64,000 bases of DNA from a virus (IMGVR_UViG_3300034104_003795:90370-154369), one strand, 5' to 3'. Shown: positions 21,879 through 29,725, counted from the first letter of the stretch. The notes: generated from the sequence alone by a model not told the origin. Numbers and translations are program-made.

Positions 21879-21953
21879 AGTCATTGGAAATCAATAAGTT
21901 ATAATACGTTGGAAATCAATGAGTTACATAAGTCATTGAAAATCAATTAATTA
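21879..21953. repeat. Three tandem TTGRAAATCAA dyads with 26-bp period
   Basis: Copies at 21879-21901, 21906-21926 and 21931-21953, centred about 26 bp apart, each (C/G)(A/T)TTG(G/A)AAATCAAT(A/G/T)A. It is the densest array of this repeat in the window, between the sulfotransferase stop and the VWA promoter. The iteron-like regularity suggests cooperative protein binding. Confidence 0.7.
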
Positions 21954-22693
21954 CGCGGGTCCGAATATCCCAGCTCCTTTATTATATCGGATTCCGTTAG
22001 AATTTTATTAAGTTCTTCTGGAATATCAACTTCACCATTCATATTTTGAAACGATTGGTTTATCTGCCAAGTTCTATATGCGTACCTATCGGATTTATAG
22101 GTTTCATCGTCTTTTATATTAGCATAATGCTTGTTAGGCCAATGGATATAATCTTTTGTACGATTTGTAAAAATTTCTTCCGTATAATCCAACTCTAACG
22201 TATCCATAAGTTCACGTAACTTTTCAAAATTATTTGGAAAGAAATCTTCATATCTAATTGTGTATATATTTGGATAGTTATTATCTCTAGCTTGTCTAAA
22301 TAATTCAGCAGCAACTTCATATTCCTCCACTTTAGAATGATATTCGGAATTACCACCATCCACTGTTAAATTATTCATAGGAGTACTCCCTGCCTTAATC
22401 ATACCCGTATATACATTCCAAGGATTTCTAATTACCATAATGATTGTATATTCATAGTACCGAGAATCAGGATGTCTTGTATATGCAATACCACCAGCTC
22501 TTATATCAACTGGTAGCATTGGGTATTTTATTAAAATGTTTTCTCTATCACCAGAATAATGTATATCTTCTGGTCTTACAAATGGGGTTTCAAAAGGCAC
22601 TTCGTATAAATTGGAACATTCTCCCAATTTAGATTTAAGAATAGATGTGCCAGTATGTGGAAAGCCTGTAACTAATATTTTTGTTTTTTTCAA
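21947..22693 (-). CDS. P-loop sulfotransferase-like protein
   Basis: 248 aa. The N-terminal VTGFPHTGTSIL (~8-19) matches the 5'-phosphosulfate-binding loop of PAPS sulfotransferases, and IIMVIRNPWNVYTG (~83-96) matches the 3'-phosphate loop. It probably transfers sulfate from PAPS to a sugar, since the genes upstream are glycosyltransferases and an APS kinase is encoded at 29255. The start is TTG: no in-frame ATG exists between it and the preceding stop. Confidence 0.75.
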   Translation of the reverse strand: MKKTKILVTGFPHTGTSILKSKLGECSNLYEVPFETPFVRPEDIHYSGDRENILIKYPMLPVDIRAGGIAYTRHPDSRYYEYTIIMVIRNPWNVYTGMIKAGSTPMNNLTVDGGNSEYHSKVEEYEVAAELFRQARDNNYPNIYTIRYEDFFPNNFEKLRELMDTLELDYTEEIFTNRTKDYIHWPNKHYANIKDDETYKSDRYAYRTWQINQSFQNMNGEVDIPEELNKILTESDIIKELGYSDPRN

Positions 22694-22704
22694 AATTTTA
22701 TGTA

Positions 22705-22866
22705 TTAATCAAGTTCTTCATTATCCCATTCATCCATTGGAAATGATGACTCAATTTCTTCAAACAAAAATGTTAATTCTTTTCTAGCATCTTCCACTCT
22801 ACGCCAATCTTCAAATGAAATAGCATCTTCTAGCATTTCTATTATGTCTTTAATTTTATTTTCCAT
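22705..22866 (-). CDS. Small acidic protein, 53 aa
   Basis: MENKIKDIIEMLEDAISFED, then helical and strongly acidic. An in-frame ATG two codons upstream (22872) is equally possible. It lies between the glycosyltransferase and sulfotransferase genes and just after a weak motif-B element near 22888. Family unknown. Confidence 0.5.
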   Translation of the reverse strand: MENKIKDIIEMLEDAISFEDWRRVEDARKELTFLFEEIESSFPMDEWDNEELD

Positions 22867-22907
22867 ATTCATAATACTATATTTTGATTAAATATATCAT
22901 TGTTGAA

Positions 22908-23723
22908 TTAAACGTTAAAATCATCTTTTATAGAACTCTTTTTAAAACTACCATTTGGGTCCGGTAAAAATTCAGTCCTATCACTCCATAGAATTTCTTC
23001 TCTAGGTGGTGATATAAATTTGTTATACACTTCATGTTGAGTTCCTTTGGATATCCTAGTTATAATCATATAATTTGGAAATTCTCTTATTTCCATTTTT
23101 ATCTTACTAAAATGTACCGATAAAAAATGTTCGGGTGGAAATGCATAGTGTCCTTGTTTTAAGTATTCCATCATTTGTAAAAATATAAAAGAATAATAAT
23201 CCATTATTTTTGGCCTACCATACGCAAAACAATCATTGATTCCAAAATTATTTGACCAAGTATAAGATTGTACTCTGCCCATTGGTACATTTAAATAATT
23301 GTTTAATTGAAGCTCAAAATTTTCATCTAATACAATATCAATACGAGTTCGTATAACAATATCATATTCAATTCCTAATTGTTTTGATAACATATTTGCT
23401 CTCCATACTTTATAGTACATAGATAGTTGCCCAAACGCTTTAGTTGTATTCTGAAAAAGTAAATCTATATTTGTTGGCGATTGTATGTGCATGGATGCGA
23501 AATCCTGTGTGGTTTGTTTGAAGATATCATAACTTTCTACTTCCAAACGTTTAGGAGTATATACTTTTTCAAATTCTTTTATAGTATCGCCTAATTCAGG
23601 ATTTTCAATATCCCAAAAAGAAGCATATACATCTATATCATACTTCTTAATAAGCTCTGTCCAAAAATTTTTAGTTTCATTTAGGTCTCTCATATGACCT
23701 GAAAAACATAACGCTACTCTCAT
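22908..23723 (-). CDS. Glycosyltransferase-like protein, viral type
   Basis: 271 aa. It starts MRVALCFSGHMRDLNETKNFW, typical of a glycosyltransferase-like family found in phages and giant viruses that opens with xALCxSGxxR. The IVIRTRIDIVLDEN segment (~121-134) could supply the DxD-like metal site. Its start overlaps the SET-domain stop, linking it to the 22-25 kb glycan block. The donor sugar is unknown. Confidence 0.65.
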   Translation of the reverse strand: MRVALCFSGHMRDLNETKNFWTELIKKYDIDVYASFWDIENPELGDTIKEFEKVYTPKRLEVESYDIFKQTTQDFASMHIQSPTNIDLLFQNTTKAFGQLSMYYKVWRANMLSKQLGIEYDIVIRTRIDIVLDENFELQLNNYLNVPMGRVQSYTWSNNFGINDCFAYGRPKIMDYYSFIFLQMMEYLKQGHYAFPPEHFLSVHFSKIKMEIREFPNYMIITRISKGTQHEVYNKFISPPREEILWSDRTEFLPDPNGSFKKSSIKDDFNV

Positions 23724-24121
23724 ATTACATTCGTATTAGTTCTACCATCTTGCCAATAATTCACACCACCATACCAAACAAATATTTCTTCATCCTTTTC
23801 AATTCGCCTATTGGAAACAAACTCAAATGTTTCTTTTTCTAAATTAGAACGCCAATATGCATTTGCACTTTCAGAATGATTATATAAACACCCATATCCC
23901 CATGCCAAAACCTGCTTTTGCCATTCCGAACCAGCACCTTGTGGCCAGTTAAAACGATAATCATTCATTAAGGGACTCATTTCTCCTTTTTGAATTTTTA
24001 AATCATATATAGGGCATTCTTCTATAATTTCATTCGCATCTATTATTTCATTTGCGAATATACCATATCCATGTACAGGACTTTTTGAAATATAAATTTT
24101 ATTTGGTGGATAAATTCTCAT
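23720..24121 (-). CDS. SET-domain protein
   Basis: About 133 aa from ATG at 24121; the first 18 residues of the longer frame overlap the upstream gene. SET motifs occur in order: GYGIFANEII (~18-27), CLYNHSESANAYW (the NHS pseudoknot element, ~80-92) and RIEKDEEIFVWYGG (GEExxxxYG, ~105-118). The family methylates protein Lys residues using AdoMet. Small viral SET proteins are known from algal viruses and phages. A target among host or virion proteins cannot be inferred. Confidence 0.8.
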   Translation of the reverse strand: MRIYPPNKIYISKSPVHGYGIFANEIIDANEIIEECPIYDLKIQKGEMSPLMNDYRFNWPQGAGSEWQKQVLAWGYGCLYNHSESANAYWRSNLEKETFEFVSNRRIEKDEEIFVWYGGVNYWQDGRTNTNVI

Positions 24122-24566
24122 CTTTGTATTTTTGAATATAATCTGAACATATTCCGCTGCATTTGGAAACGTCATCGTTGTATATTTCAGGCATTACGGC
24201 TATACTTTTCTTAATCGGTTGTTTACCAGGATAAACCCAAACATAATTAAACGATGTCAAAGTCATTGTATCTTCCTCATGCCAAAACCAATTAATATTG
24301 GCCGCCTCATAATCGTTTTCAGTAAGGTATTCAACAGCCTGCTTATTCTTACAATGTACCCATACTCTAGCACTTCTATCGTCTATCCAATTAAAATCTA
24401 TTTCGTATTGCGGACCATCATGCCCCAGCCACCATTTACCATCTATGTACCAAACATCAACCTCAACATCAAATCCCATTTGAAGTGCATCATCAATATA
24501 TTCTGGCTTATTTTCAGCTTCTTCTATTTTTCCGTTTACGTTTCCTCTATGTGATATATAAATCAT
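24099..24566 (-). CDS. Glycerophosphodiester phosphodiesterase-like protein
   Basis: 155 aa, shorter than the usual ~250. It opens with the catalytic HRGN motif (His6-Arg7), then AENKPEYIDDALQMGFDVEVDVW with the two acidic metal ligands, and LGHD (~46-49), the second catalytic His. These match the GDPD/PI-PLC-like barrel start; the barrel's later half is reduced. Similar short versions occur in bacterial polysaccharide clusters, fitting its place among glycosyltransferases. Confidence 0.75.
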   Translation of the reverse strand: MIYISHRGNVNGKIEEAENKPEYIDDALQMGFDVEVDVWYIDGKWWLGHDGPQYEIDFNWIDDRSARVWVHCKNKQAVEYLTENDYEAANINWFWHEEDTMTLTSFNYVWVYPGKQPIKKSIAVMPEIYNDDVSKCSGICSDYIQKYKDENLSTK

Positions 24567-25336
24567 TTCTCGTCATTTCGTTTATAAGGGTCATCTGCAA
24601 ATAGTTGTTCTATTCTAGATATACTAAAATTTCTTTCAGGTATAAATCCACTCGTCCATTCTTTTCTAAATAGATTTGCTTTAATTTTATAAGGATGAAG
24701 TAATTCAATATCTAAAATATTAAAATGCTCCATCATTATAATTCTACCATCAACTTTCTCAAATCTAAATGGTTCTTTTGCATTTAAATATGATTTAGTA
24801 ATTCTTTCTTCCGGCGCATGTGTGGTAACCCATTTATGAAATTTACCATCCACTTTCCATTTAGAAATATTTACTTTACCAGTATCAAAATTATATTTAG
24901 TTTCACCAAACATAACTAACATATTTTCCAAAGTTCCCGCAACAATATGGTCTGATATGTGGTATTCCGCATATTCCCATGCTCTAAAAAATATAGGTGA
25001 TGTGTGTATTTTGTGCGGTTCAACTAATATAGAATTTCTAATATATTGTAAATTGGAGTAATATTCATCTCCTCTTAATTTTATAACATATTTTGTTTCA
25101 ACCCGTTTTAATGCAGTTAAAGTTGATATTAGTTGAAGGTTGAGATTTTGTGCACCAAAATCAAAAGGATATGGACTGAGTAATACGGTAAAGTTTTCAG
25201 GTAAATTTTTAAAATCTATTTCAGTATCTACCCAAGTTGAAAGTATGACAGGACAATCTTTATAATTCTTTATCCAAAATTCATAACATTCAGGTAGTAA
25301 TCTTCCTTGAATAATAACCGTAACATCTTCCATCAC
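24563..25336 (-). CDS. WavE-like glycosyltransferase
   Basis: 257 aa. The pattern VTVIIQGRL, PVILSTWVDTE, FDFGAQNLNLQLIST and KYVIKLRGDEY matches WavE lipopolysaccharide-synthesis proteins (IQG...STW...NxNxQ...K.R.D). A paralog with the same four motifs lies at 40197-40793. It probably adds a sugar to a surface glycan. It overlaps the GDPD-like start by 4 bp. Confidence 0.75.
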   Translation of the reverse strand: MMEDVTVIIQGRLLPECYEFWIKNYKDCPVILSTWVDTEIDFKNLPENFTVLLSPYPFDFGAQNLNLQLISTLTALKRVETKYVIKLRGDEYYSNLQYIRNSILVEPHKIHTSPIFFRAWEYAEYHISDHIVAGTLENMLVMFGETKYNFDTGKVNISKWKVDGKFHKWVTTHAPEERITKSYLNAKEPFRFEKVDGRIIMMEHFNILDIELLHPYKIKANLFRKEWTSGFIPERNFSISRIEQLFADDPYKRNDEK

Positions 25337-25353
25337 TATAACTATACATTATA

Positions 25354-25767
25354 TTATTTTCTCCATCCAATTTTTTCTCCAGCTTTTACTCTACGTTCAT
25401 ATTCTTCTTCCGAACCTGGATATCTCCACGCCCATACTAACCAAAATAACATAAACAATGCTATTCCAATAAGTGCAAATGGTTTGTGTGAAAGTGTGAA
25501 TAATAGAATAGTGTAACTAACTATCATAGTGATAGCCATTATCCATTTTACTTTTGTTGGATAAATACTTTTAGTTTCCCATCTTATTAAGTGTGGTGAA
25601 AATGTTGGATGTGTGTGTAGCCAATGATTTAATGCCGGTGAGCTTTTAGCAAATGCCCACGCTGCTAGTACCACAAAGGTTGTCATAGGTATACCTGGTA
25701 CAATAGCTCCTATGTACGCACAACCTACAAAAAGTAAGCCGAGCGCTCTCCATAACCATTTATTCAT
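25354..25767 (-). CDS. YbaN/DUF454-family membrane protein
   Basis: 137 aa from ATG at 25767. The family signature is clear: RALGLLFVGCAYIGAIVPGIP (two helices), then TTFVVLAAWAFAKSSPALNHWL, then two C-terminal helices. These are inner-membrane proteins of unknown biochemical role. A longer frame starting with TTG at 25788 is less likely. Confidence 0.8.
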   Translation of the reverse strand: MNKWLWRALGLLFVGCAYIGAIVPGIPMTTFVVLAAWAFAKSSPALNHWLHTHPTFSPHLIRWETKSIYPTKVKWIMAITMIVSYTILLFTLSHKPFALIGIALFMLFWLVWAWRYPGSEEEYERRVKAGEKIGWRK

Positions 25768-25778
25768 AACTCTATATT

Positions 25779-25940
25779 TTAATCCCAATCTTCCGAAAAA
25801 CTCTTTTTACCTTTTACCGGTTTAGAATCTTTCTTCTTTGGTTTTAGTTTCTTAATCTTGCCTTTCTCTTTTATGTATAATTCTTCTTCATCGATTTCAT
25901 TATACACAAACTTTTTCAGATAAGCCTTTTCGTTTTTCAT
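25779..25940 (-). CDS. Small Lys-rich protein, 53 aa
   Basis: Starts MKNEKAYLKKFVYNEIDEEE and ends with a KKKDSKPVKGKKSFSEDWD-type tail. Highly charged, mixed acidic then basic. It lies just before the DUF454 gene with minimal spacing. No family is recognised. Confidence 0.5.
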   Translation of the reverse strand: MKNEKAYLKKFVYNEIDEEELYIKEKGKIKKLKPKKKDSKPVKGKKSFSEDWD

Positions 25941-25949
25941 AAACCCATT

Positions 25950-26075
25950 TTATCTACCCTGTCCTCTATATTTTTTAGGTGCTTGCGCTTTAGGACCATA
26001 CGATTTCTTACCATTAGGATTGCTCTTTCTTTTACCAAAAGATACTTTGTTTGCCGAACCTACTGACTTTGCCAT
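25950..26075 (-). CDS. Very small basic protein, 41 aa
   Basis: Begins MAKSVGSANKVSFGKRKSNP; Lys/Arg/Gly/Ser-rich and probably unstructured and nucleic-acid binding. It is the same length and style as the 41-aa protein at 13119-13244, though not clearly homologous. The ATG has an A-rich leader. Confidence 0.45.
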   Translation of the reverse strand: MAKSVGSANKVSFGKRKSNPNGKKSYGPKAQAPKKYRGQGR

Positions 26076-26111
26076 TTGTTGTTACATTTTTGTTGTAAAT
26101 TGTAACGTAAC

Positions 26112-26903
26112 CTATTTAAAATGCTTCTTAATTAATCTAGCTCCCAATATCCATTTTTTTCCTATTGGGTTTTCAATTGGTTTTCTTAAAAATGCATCCA
26201 CTTGTTTTTGTACTGATTTAGAAACTGGTTGATATTCCGTATTATCTACTATGATAAAATTGTTGTGGAATATTCCCTGAAACTTACCCATATTCTCTTG
26301 GCATTTAGACCATACTTCTCTTACCAATGATTCAGGTAAACTTCTACTTCTTTCAGCATTTCTTTTAATCGCAACTTCCAACGAAGTGTTTACGAATACC
26401 ATATAACAATCATATCCAAGCTTTTCAGCTCTGTCTTTTTTGTTACGGATTTTAAGAATTTCATCTCCTGTTCCGTCGATTATCATTCCCAATCTCCCTG
26501 CCTCGTAAAATGCTTGTTGTTTTTGTGTAACGGCTTTAGCTTTGTTACGAATTGAATCACCTTCTTCTCCAGCTATATAAGCCCAGAAGTTAGGGTCATT
26601 CTTTTCTATATCCGCTAAATCTTTTGGATTAATACCATTCTTTTTAAGAGCTTGTTCAAATGCAGTATCCGAACTGATGAGTTTTAACCCACCCGCCGAT
26701 ACGGTTTCAATATCACCCTTACCTACACCAAAGATTTCCTTTGCAGTATAGGATTTACCACTACCCGGTCCACCAGCCAAAAAGATGCATTTAAGAATAC
26801 CAGGATCATCAACTCCTTCGGTGATTATTTCAGCGAATAGTTTGTTTCTGATTTCCTTAATCTCTTTTTGGATAGTAGATAGTTCGGATATAAGGTTCTT
26901 CAT
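26112..26903 (-). CDS. P-loop kinase of the zeta-toxin-like class
   Basis: 263 aa. Walker A GGPGSGKS (~44-51) follows a ~40-residue helical N-terminus. LISSDTAFEQ and IDGTGDE fit the substrate-binding and second acidic motifs of zeta-toxin/polynucleotide-kinase-like enzymes, and a NAERSRSLPES lid region follows. It probably phosphorylates a nucleotide, nucleotide-sugar or RNA end. The C-terminal ENPIGKKWILGARLIKK is weakly like the NP-x-I-x-A tails at 2704 and 30022. Confidence 0.7.
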   Translation of the reverse strand: MKNLISELSTIQKEIKEIRNKLFAEIITEGVDDPGILKCIFLAGGPGSGKSYTAKEIFGVGKGDIETVSAGGLKLISSDTAFEQALKKNGINPKDLADIEKNDPNFWAYIAGEEGDSIRNKAKAVTQKQQAFYEAGRLGMIIDGTGDEILKIRNKKDRAEKLGYDCYMVFVNTSLEVAIKRNAERSRSLPESLVREVWSKCQENMGKFQGIFHNNFIIVDNTEYQPVSKSVQKQVDAFLRKPIENPIGKKWILGARLIKKHFK

Positions 26904-26906
26904 TGA

Positions 26907-27164
26907 TTACTTAATCTTCTTAGCTGCTGGTTTCTTAGCTGCTGGCTTTTTCTTTTCAACAACAACAGTTTTAGCAACTTTTTTAGCTTTATCAGCTACT
27001 TTCTTTACTTTAACTGCAACTTCCTTTACTTCTTCGATTTTTTCTTCGATAACGTCAGGAATGTTATTGTTGTTCTTATCTTCAATCTTACCAGATTTCA
27101 TACCAAAGTATGCAAATGTTCCACCGATTGCTAGAACTGCCACAATAATTAAAAATGTAGTCAT
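26907..27164 (-). CDS. Membrane-anchored protein with histone-like Lys/Ala tail
   Basis: 85 aa: an N-terminal TM helix (~3-21), an acidic helix, then a Lys/Ala/Val repeat ending KKKPAAKKPAAKKIK. The tail resembles H1/AlgP-like basic repeats and could tether DNA or RNA to the membrane (inference). A motif-B element lies about 20 bp upstream of the ATG. Confidence 0.6.
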   Translation of the reverse strand: MTTFLIIVAVLAIGGTFAYFGMKSGKIEDKNNNNIPDVIEEKIEEVKEVAVKVKKVADKAKKVAKTVVVEKKKPAAKKPAAKKIK

Positions 27165-27184
27165 AATTTTTGTTTTAAGGTTTA

Positions 27185-27199
27185 TGTATAAATATATAG
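27185..27199 (-). promoter_or_regulatory. TATATTTATA element (motif B variant)
   Basis: The minus strand reads CTATATATTTATACA, about 20 bp before the start at 27164, in the only gap between this gene and the next upstream. Confidence 0.35.
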
Positions 27200-27217
27200 T
27201 TTTTTTGTAAACAAACG

Positions 27218-27475
27218 TTAATCTTCACCATATAAAGAGTATTTTGTAATAGGTTTTTCTACCTTTACTTCCTCTTTATAGATTACTTCTACCGTCCCTT
27301 TACGAGCTGATAGGAAGAATTCGGTTTGTCCAGTTTGTTGGAAATGATACTCCAACCCATCGGTTAGAGATTCCAAAATTGTAGAAGGAGAATCCACTGG
27401 TTGCCATCTGTCACCCGGTGGAACTCTCTTTAATACAACTTCTTTAATTTCTTCTATTTTAGTTTCAAATGCCAT
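27218..27475 (-). CDS. Hypothetical protein, 85 aa
   Basis: A soluble alpha/beta protein with no motif recognised. Its ATG overlaps the stop of the upstream 73-aa gene by one base. Both follow the promoter at 27722-27753. Confidence 0.55.
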   Translation of the reverse strand: MAFETKIEEIKEVVLKRVPPGDRWQPVDSPSTILESLTDGLEYHFQQTGQTEFFLSARKGTVEVIYKEEVKVEKPITKYSLYGED

Positions 27476-27696
27476 TACTTGATAACTTGTAAAATTTTAG
27501 ATTCTTTTGCAGATGTTACTTCGTAATCCAATTGGATACCAGCATCTTCAAATTCTTTAACCACTCTAGCTTCTGCTTCAGTAACTGTCATAGCATCTAC
27601 TAAATAGTTTTCCTTTACTTTCTTAATTTTTGTACCACCTTTGCCACCGTCTACTTCGTGTTGTACGGTCACTGTAACTTCAAAATACTTTGCCAT
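27475..27696 (-). CDS. Hypothetical protein, 73 aa
   Basis: A beta-rich N-terminus (YFEVTVTVQHEVDGG) followed by an alpha/beta segment with AEARVVKEFEDAG; a small ferredoxin-like fold is possible. It resembles short phage proteins that begin with an F/Y-E-V strand, all of unknown role. First gene after the promoter at 27722. Confidence 0.6.
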   Translation of the reverse strand: MAKYFEVTVTVQHEVDGGKGGTKIKKVKENYLVDAMTVTEAEARVVKEFEDAGIQLDYEVTSAKESKILQVIK

Positions 27697-27721
27697 AATT
27701 TATGTTTTTAATGTTTAATTA

Positions 27722-27753
27722 CAAATATACGATATTTTATTGAATCTACCAAA
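27722..27753 (-). promoter_or_regulatory. Bacteroidota-type promoter
   Basis: TTTG (27753-27750), 20-nt spacer ending ATCG, TATATTTG (27729-27722). The TTTGGTAGATTCAATAAAAT half is identical to the promoter at 60023-60054. Confidence 0.75.
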
Positions 27754-28317
27754 TTAATATTCATATTCTTTTTTAGGACCTGATAGGTTTCCGTTAATTA
27801 GGAACGAACAATTGAAGCATAACATCCTTAAATTATCGTATTTATGGTTCTTTTTATCACCATCTATAAAATCAAGTACCAATGGAACTCTATGGTCAGT
27901 AATCCGTCTTTCTTCAAACCCACAATTACAGCATTTTTCTTCCATATACCCACTAAGCAATAATCTTCTTTTTAATTTCCATACTGGGTATTTTGGGTAT
28001 TTTCCAGCAATAATATCATCCAACGAATGATACCCATGCACACTTTGAGAACCCTTACGAATTCCTATGCCATGTGGATTTTTCAAATCCTCAAATACTT
28101 TATATTCTTTTGCGTATTTTTTATAGGTATTGTAAGATACCCCTAATAATTTTGCAGCTTCGGCTGCTGAACGTGCTTTCTTTTGTATATCCCTAATTTC
28201 AGACTCTAACAATGGTCTTGCACCTAATCCTCTCTTTGTTCTTCTTTGGGGAGCTAATGATAAATCCTTTGTAGGGTCAAAGTTTGTAAACTCCTTAAAT
28301 TCTTTTTGTTCTTCCAT
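27754..28317 (-). CDS. HNH endonuclease-like protein with helix-turn-helix
   Basis: 187 aa. Residues ~48-70 (ARSAAEAAKLLGVSYNTYKKYA) form a helix-turn-helix. The C-terminal half has CCNCGFEERRITDHRVPLVL, then DFIDGDKKNHKYDNLRMLC.NC, the HNH fold with two CxxC zinc pairs and the LxLDxIDGDxxNHxxDNLRxLC pattern of phage HNH enzymes. It is either a free-standing homing endonuclease or a zinc-HNH regulator. Motif B precedes it. Confidence 0.8.
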   Translation of the reverse strand: MEEQKEFKEFTNFDPTKDLSLAPQRRTKRGLGARPLLESEIRDIQKKARSAAEAAKLLGVSYNTYKKYAKEYKVFEDLKNPHGIGIRKGSQSVHGYHSLDDIIAGKYPKYPVWKLKRRLLLSGYMEEKCCNCGFEERRITDHRVPLVLDFIDGDKKNHKYDNLRMLCFNCSFLINGNLSGPKKEYEY

Positions 28318-28347
28318 AACAATTTTGATATACTAATTTAATTTCTT

Positions 28348-28360
28348 TATATAAGTATAT
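28348..28360 (-). promoter_or_regulatory. TATACTTATA element (motif B)
   Basis: The minus strand reads ATATACTTATATA, about 30 bp before the HNH start at 28317 and just after the upstream stop. Confidence 0.4.
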
Positions 28361-28365
28361 CAATT

Positions 28366-28575
28366 TTATTTTTTCAGACCGTATTTTATCCATTTATACC
28401 AAATTCTTTCATGGATGTAATACTGAATAGGTTTGTAAATCAATTCTGCTACCCCAAATGCGGCGCCAATTTTAATTGAACCACTTACCCACCACATTAT
28501 AATAAACCCAATTAAAGTACTTAAAATACGATATGAGATGGTTTTAGCTATGTGTCTCTTTCGCTGTACTATCAT
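28366..28575 (-). CDS. DUF2061-family small membrane protein
   Basis: 69 aa. KRHIAKTISYRILSTLIGFI is the family's hallmark N-terminal helix, followed by a second hydrophobic helix and YYIHERIWYK near the end. In bacteria DUF2061 is often fused or adjacent to sulfate-assimilation genes such as APS kinase. An APS kinase lies 0.7 kb upstream here, which may be meaningful. It overlaps the next gene by 32 bp. Confidence 0.8.
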   Translation of the reverse strand: MIVQRKRHIAKTISYRILSTLIGFIIMWWVSGSIKIGAAFGVAELIYKPIQYYIHERIWYKWIKYGLKK

Positions 28576-28951
28576 TTTTATCTACGTTGTAAACAATTAT
28601 ATCGCCATTTGTATCTATATAGCCTTGTCTAATACCTGTACCACTTATAGCTTCAATATCAGTTGGTGGTTGGTGATATATAACTTCATACCCTACACCT
28701 CTACCATAGTTTACACTTTCAATATCAGGAATAATACTGATTAGGATTCTATCTATGTTTTCTTGAAAGAATGGTTCTTCCATTAAATCCATCATAACTC
28801 TATGGGCTGATTTTGGATTTTTCTCATCGGTTTCAACATCTCTAATTGCTACCCAAACATTTTTACCCTTTGTTAATTGTTGATTAATTAACCACTCATG
28901 TCCTTTATGCCATGTCTGCCATCTTCCGATGAATAATGCATATTTTTTCAT
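28544..28951 (-). CDS. Nucleotidyltransferase of the NMNAT/cytidylyltransferase fold
   Basis: 135 aa. FIGRWQTWHKGHEWLI contains the HxGH nucleotide-binding motif (His15-His18), and the ISGTGIR near 104 is the second signature. This short form resembles phage NadM/NMNAT-like adenylyltransferases that make NAD, or a related nucleotidylyl transfer enzyme. The preferred substrate is not certain. Confidence 0.8.
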   Translation of the reverse strand: MKKYALFIGRWQTWHKGHEWLINQQLTKGKNVWVAIRDVETDEKNPKSAHRVMMDLMEEPFFQENIDRILISIIPDIESVNYGRGVGYEVIYHQPPTDIEAISGTGIRQGYIDTNGDIIVYNVDKNDSTAKETHS

Positions 28952-28953
28952 AA

Positions 28954-29253
28954 CTACTTATTTGAATTATTTTGTTCTTGTTCTAATTTTTTCGCTCTTT
29001 CGTATTGGTATCTAGCTTGAAAATACTCATTATCTATACGATTCCATTTTCCAGCTGGACATGCACCATTTACGGGTGAATATATTTTTCCTTTTAAAGC
29101 ACATCCACATAATCCACAGTGAATTACAGGTGAAGTTTTTTTATTCTCACACCCATCACATACTTCCATTCTTTTAGCAGCTAAATCAACTTGTTTATCA
29201 TCTGGGTTAAAAGCAATACCCCACGCTTTAAATATTTCAACTATTTTATTCAT
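28954..29253 (-). CDS. Zinc-ribbon protein, 99 aa
   Basis: CDGCENKK, CGLCGC and CPAGKW give three Cys clusters (~32-65) that would form one or two zinc sites. A helical, Gln/Glu-rich tail follows. It resembles small phage zinc-ribbon proteins ending CPxGKW. It lies 1-2 bp from both neighbours in the APS-kinase operon. Function unknown. Confidence 0.6.
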   Translation of the reverse strand: MNKIVEIFKAWGIAFNPDDKQVDLAAKRMEVCDGCENKKTSPVIHCGLCGCALKGKIYSPVNGACPAGKWNRIDNEYFQARYQYERAKKLEQEQNNSNK

Positions 29254-29254
29254 A

Positions 29255-29725
29255 TTATAACTTATTTGTATCTTTCAAAAAATGTATTAATTTGGTGAAA
29301 GATTGTATTGGAGTTTCCGATGTAGTATTCATATCAAAAAAATTCACTTCAGGTGCTTCATACTCCTGTACTTTGAATTCTTCTCTACCTCTTTTACGAG
29401 TTGTGTGTACATATATTTCAACAATATTCTCTCCACATTCAGTTTTAAATTCTTCTCTTAATTCCTTGTACGGCGATACCAATGATACAACAACATCACA
29501 TCCTTTTGCATTTAAGAAAAAAGCAATTAATTGTGCGTTCTTTATATTTTGCACTCTACCTGTTTCTGAATAATCTTTGTTAAGTGTCAATTCTCTCAAA
29601 TCATCACCGTCAATGTGAAATACGTCTTTTCTCCAATTACGTTTTTCAGTTTGAAGAAATTCTCTAAGTTTTGTAGCCTGAATAGTTTTTCCGGCACCCG
29701 GTTGTCCTGTAAACCAATATATCAT
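29255..29725 (-). CDS. cysC: Adenylylsulfate (APS) kinase-like protein
   Basis: 156 aa, slightly shorter than cellular CysC. Walker A GQPGAGKT (~7-14), HIDGDDLRE (~38-46), a NIKNAQLIAFFLNAKGCDV segment matching the N...A......G core, and SLVSPY (~83-88) all fit. It phosphorylates APS to PAPS, the sulfate donor. The sulfotransferase at 21947 would use PAPS, so together they could sulfate a phage or host glycan. No ATP sulfurylase is in the window. Confidence 0.85.
   Translation of the reverse strand: MIYWFTGQPGAGKTIQATKLREFLQTEKRNWRKDVFHIDGDDLRELTLNKDYSETGRVQNIKNAQLIAFFLNAKGCDVVVSLVSPYKELREEFKTECGENIVEIYVHTTRKRGREEFKVQEYEAPEVNFFDMNTTSETPIQSFTKLIHFLKDTNKL

Noticed and set aside
1723-21953. CRISPR array from the TTGAWWATCAA repeats
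   Set aside because: Repeats are short, palindromic, one to three per site and promoter-linked; no regular spacers or cas genes.
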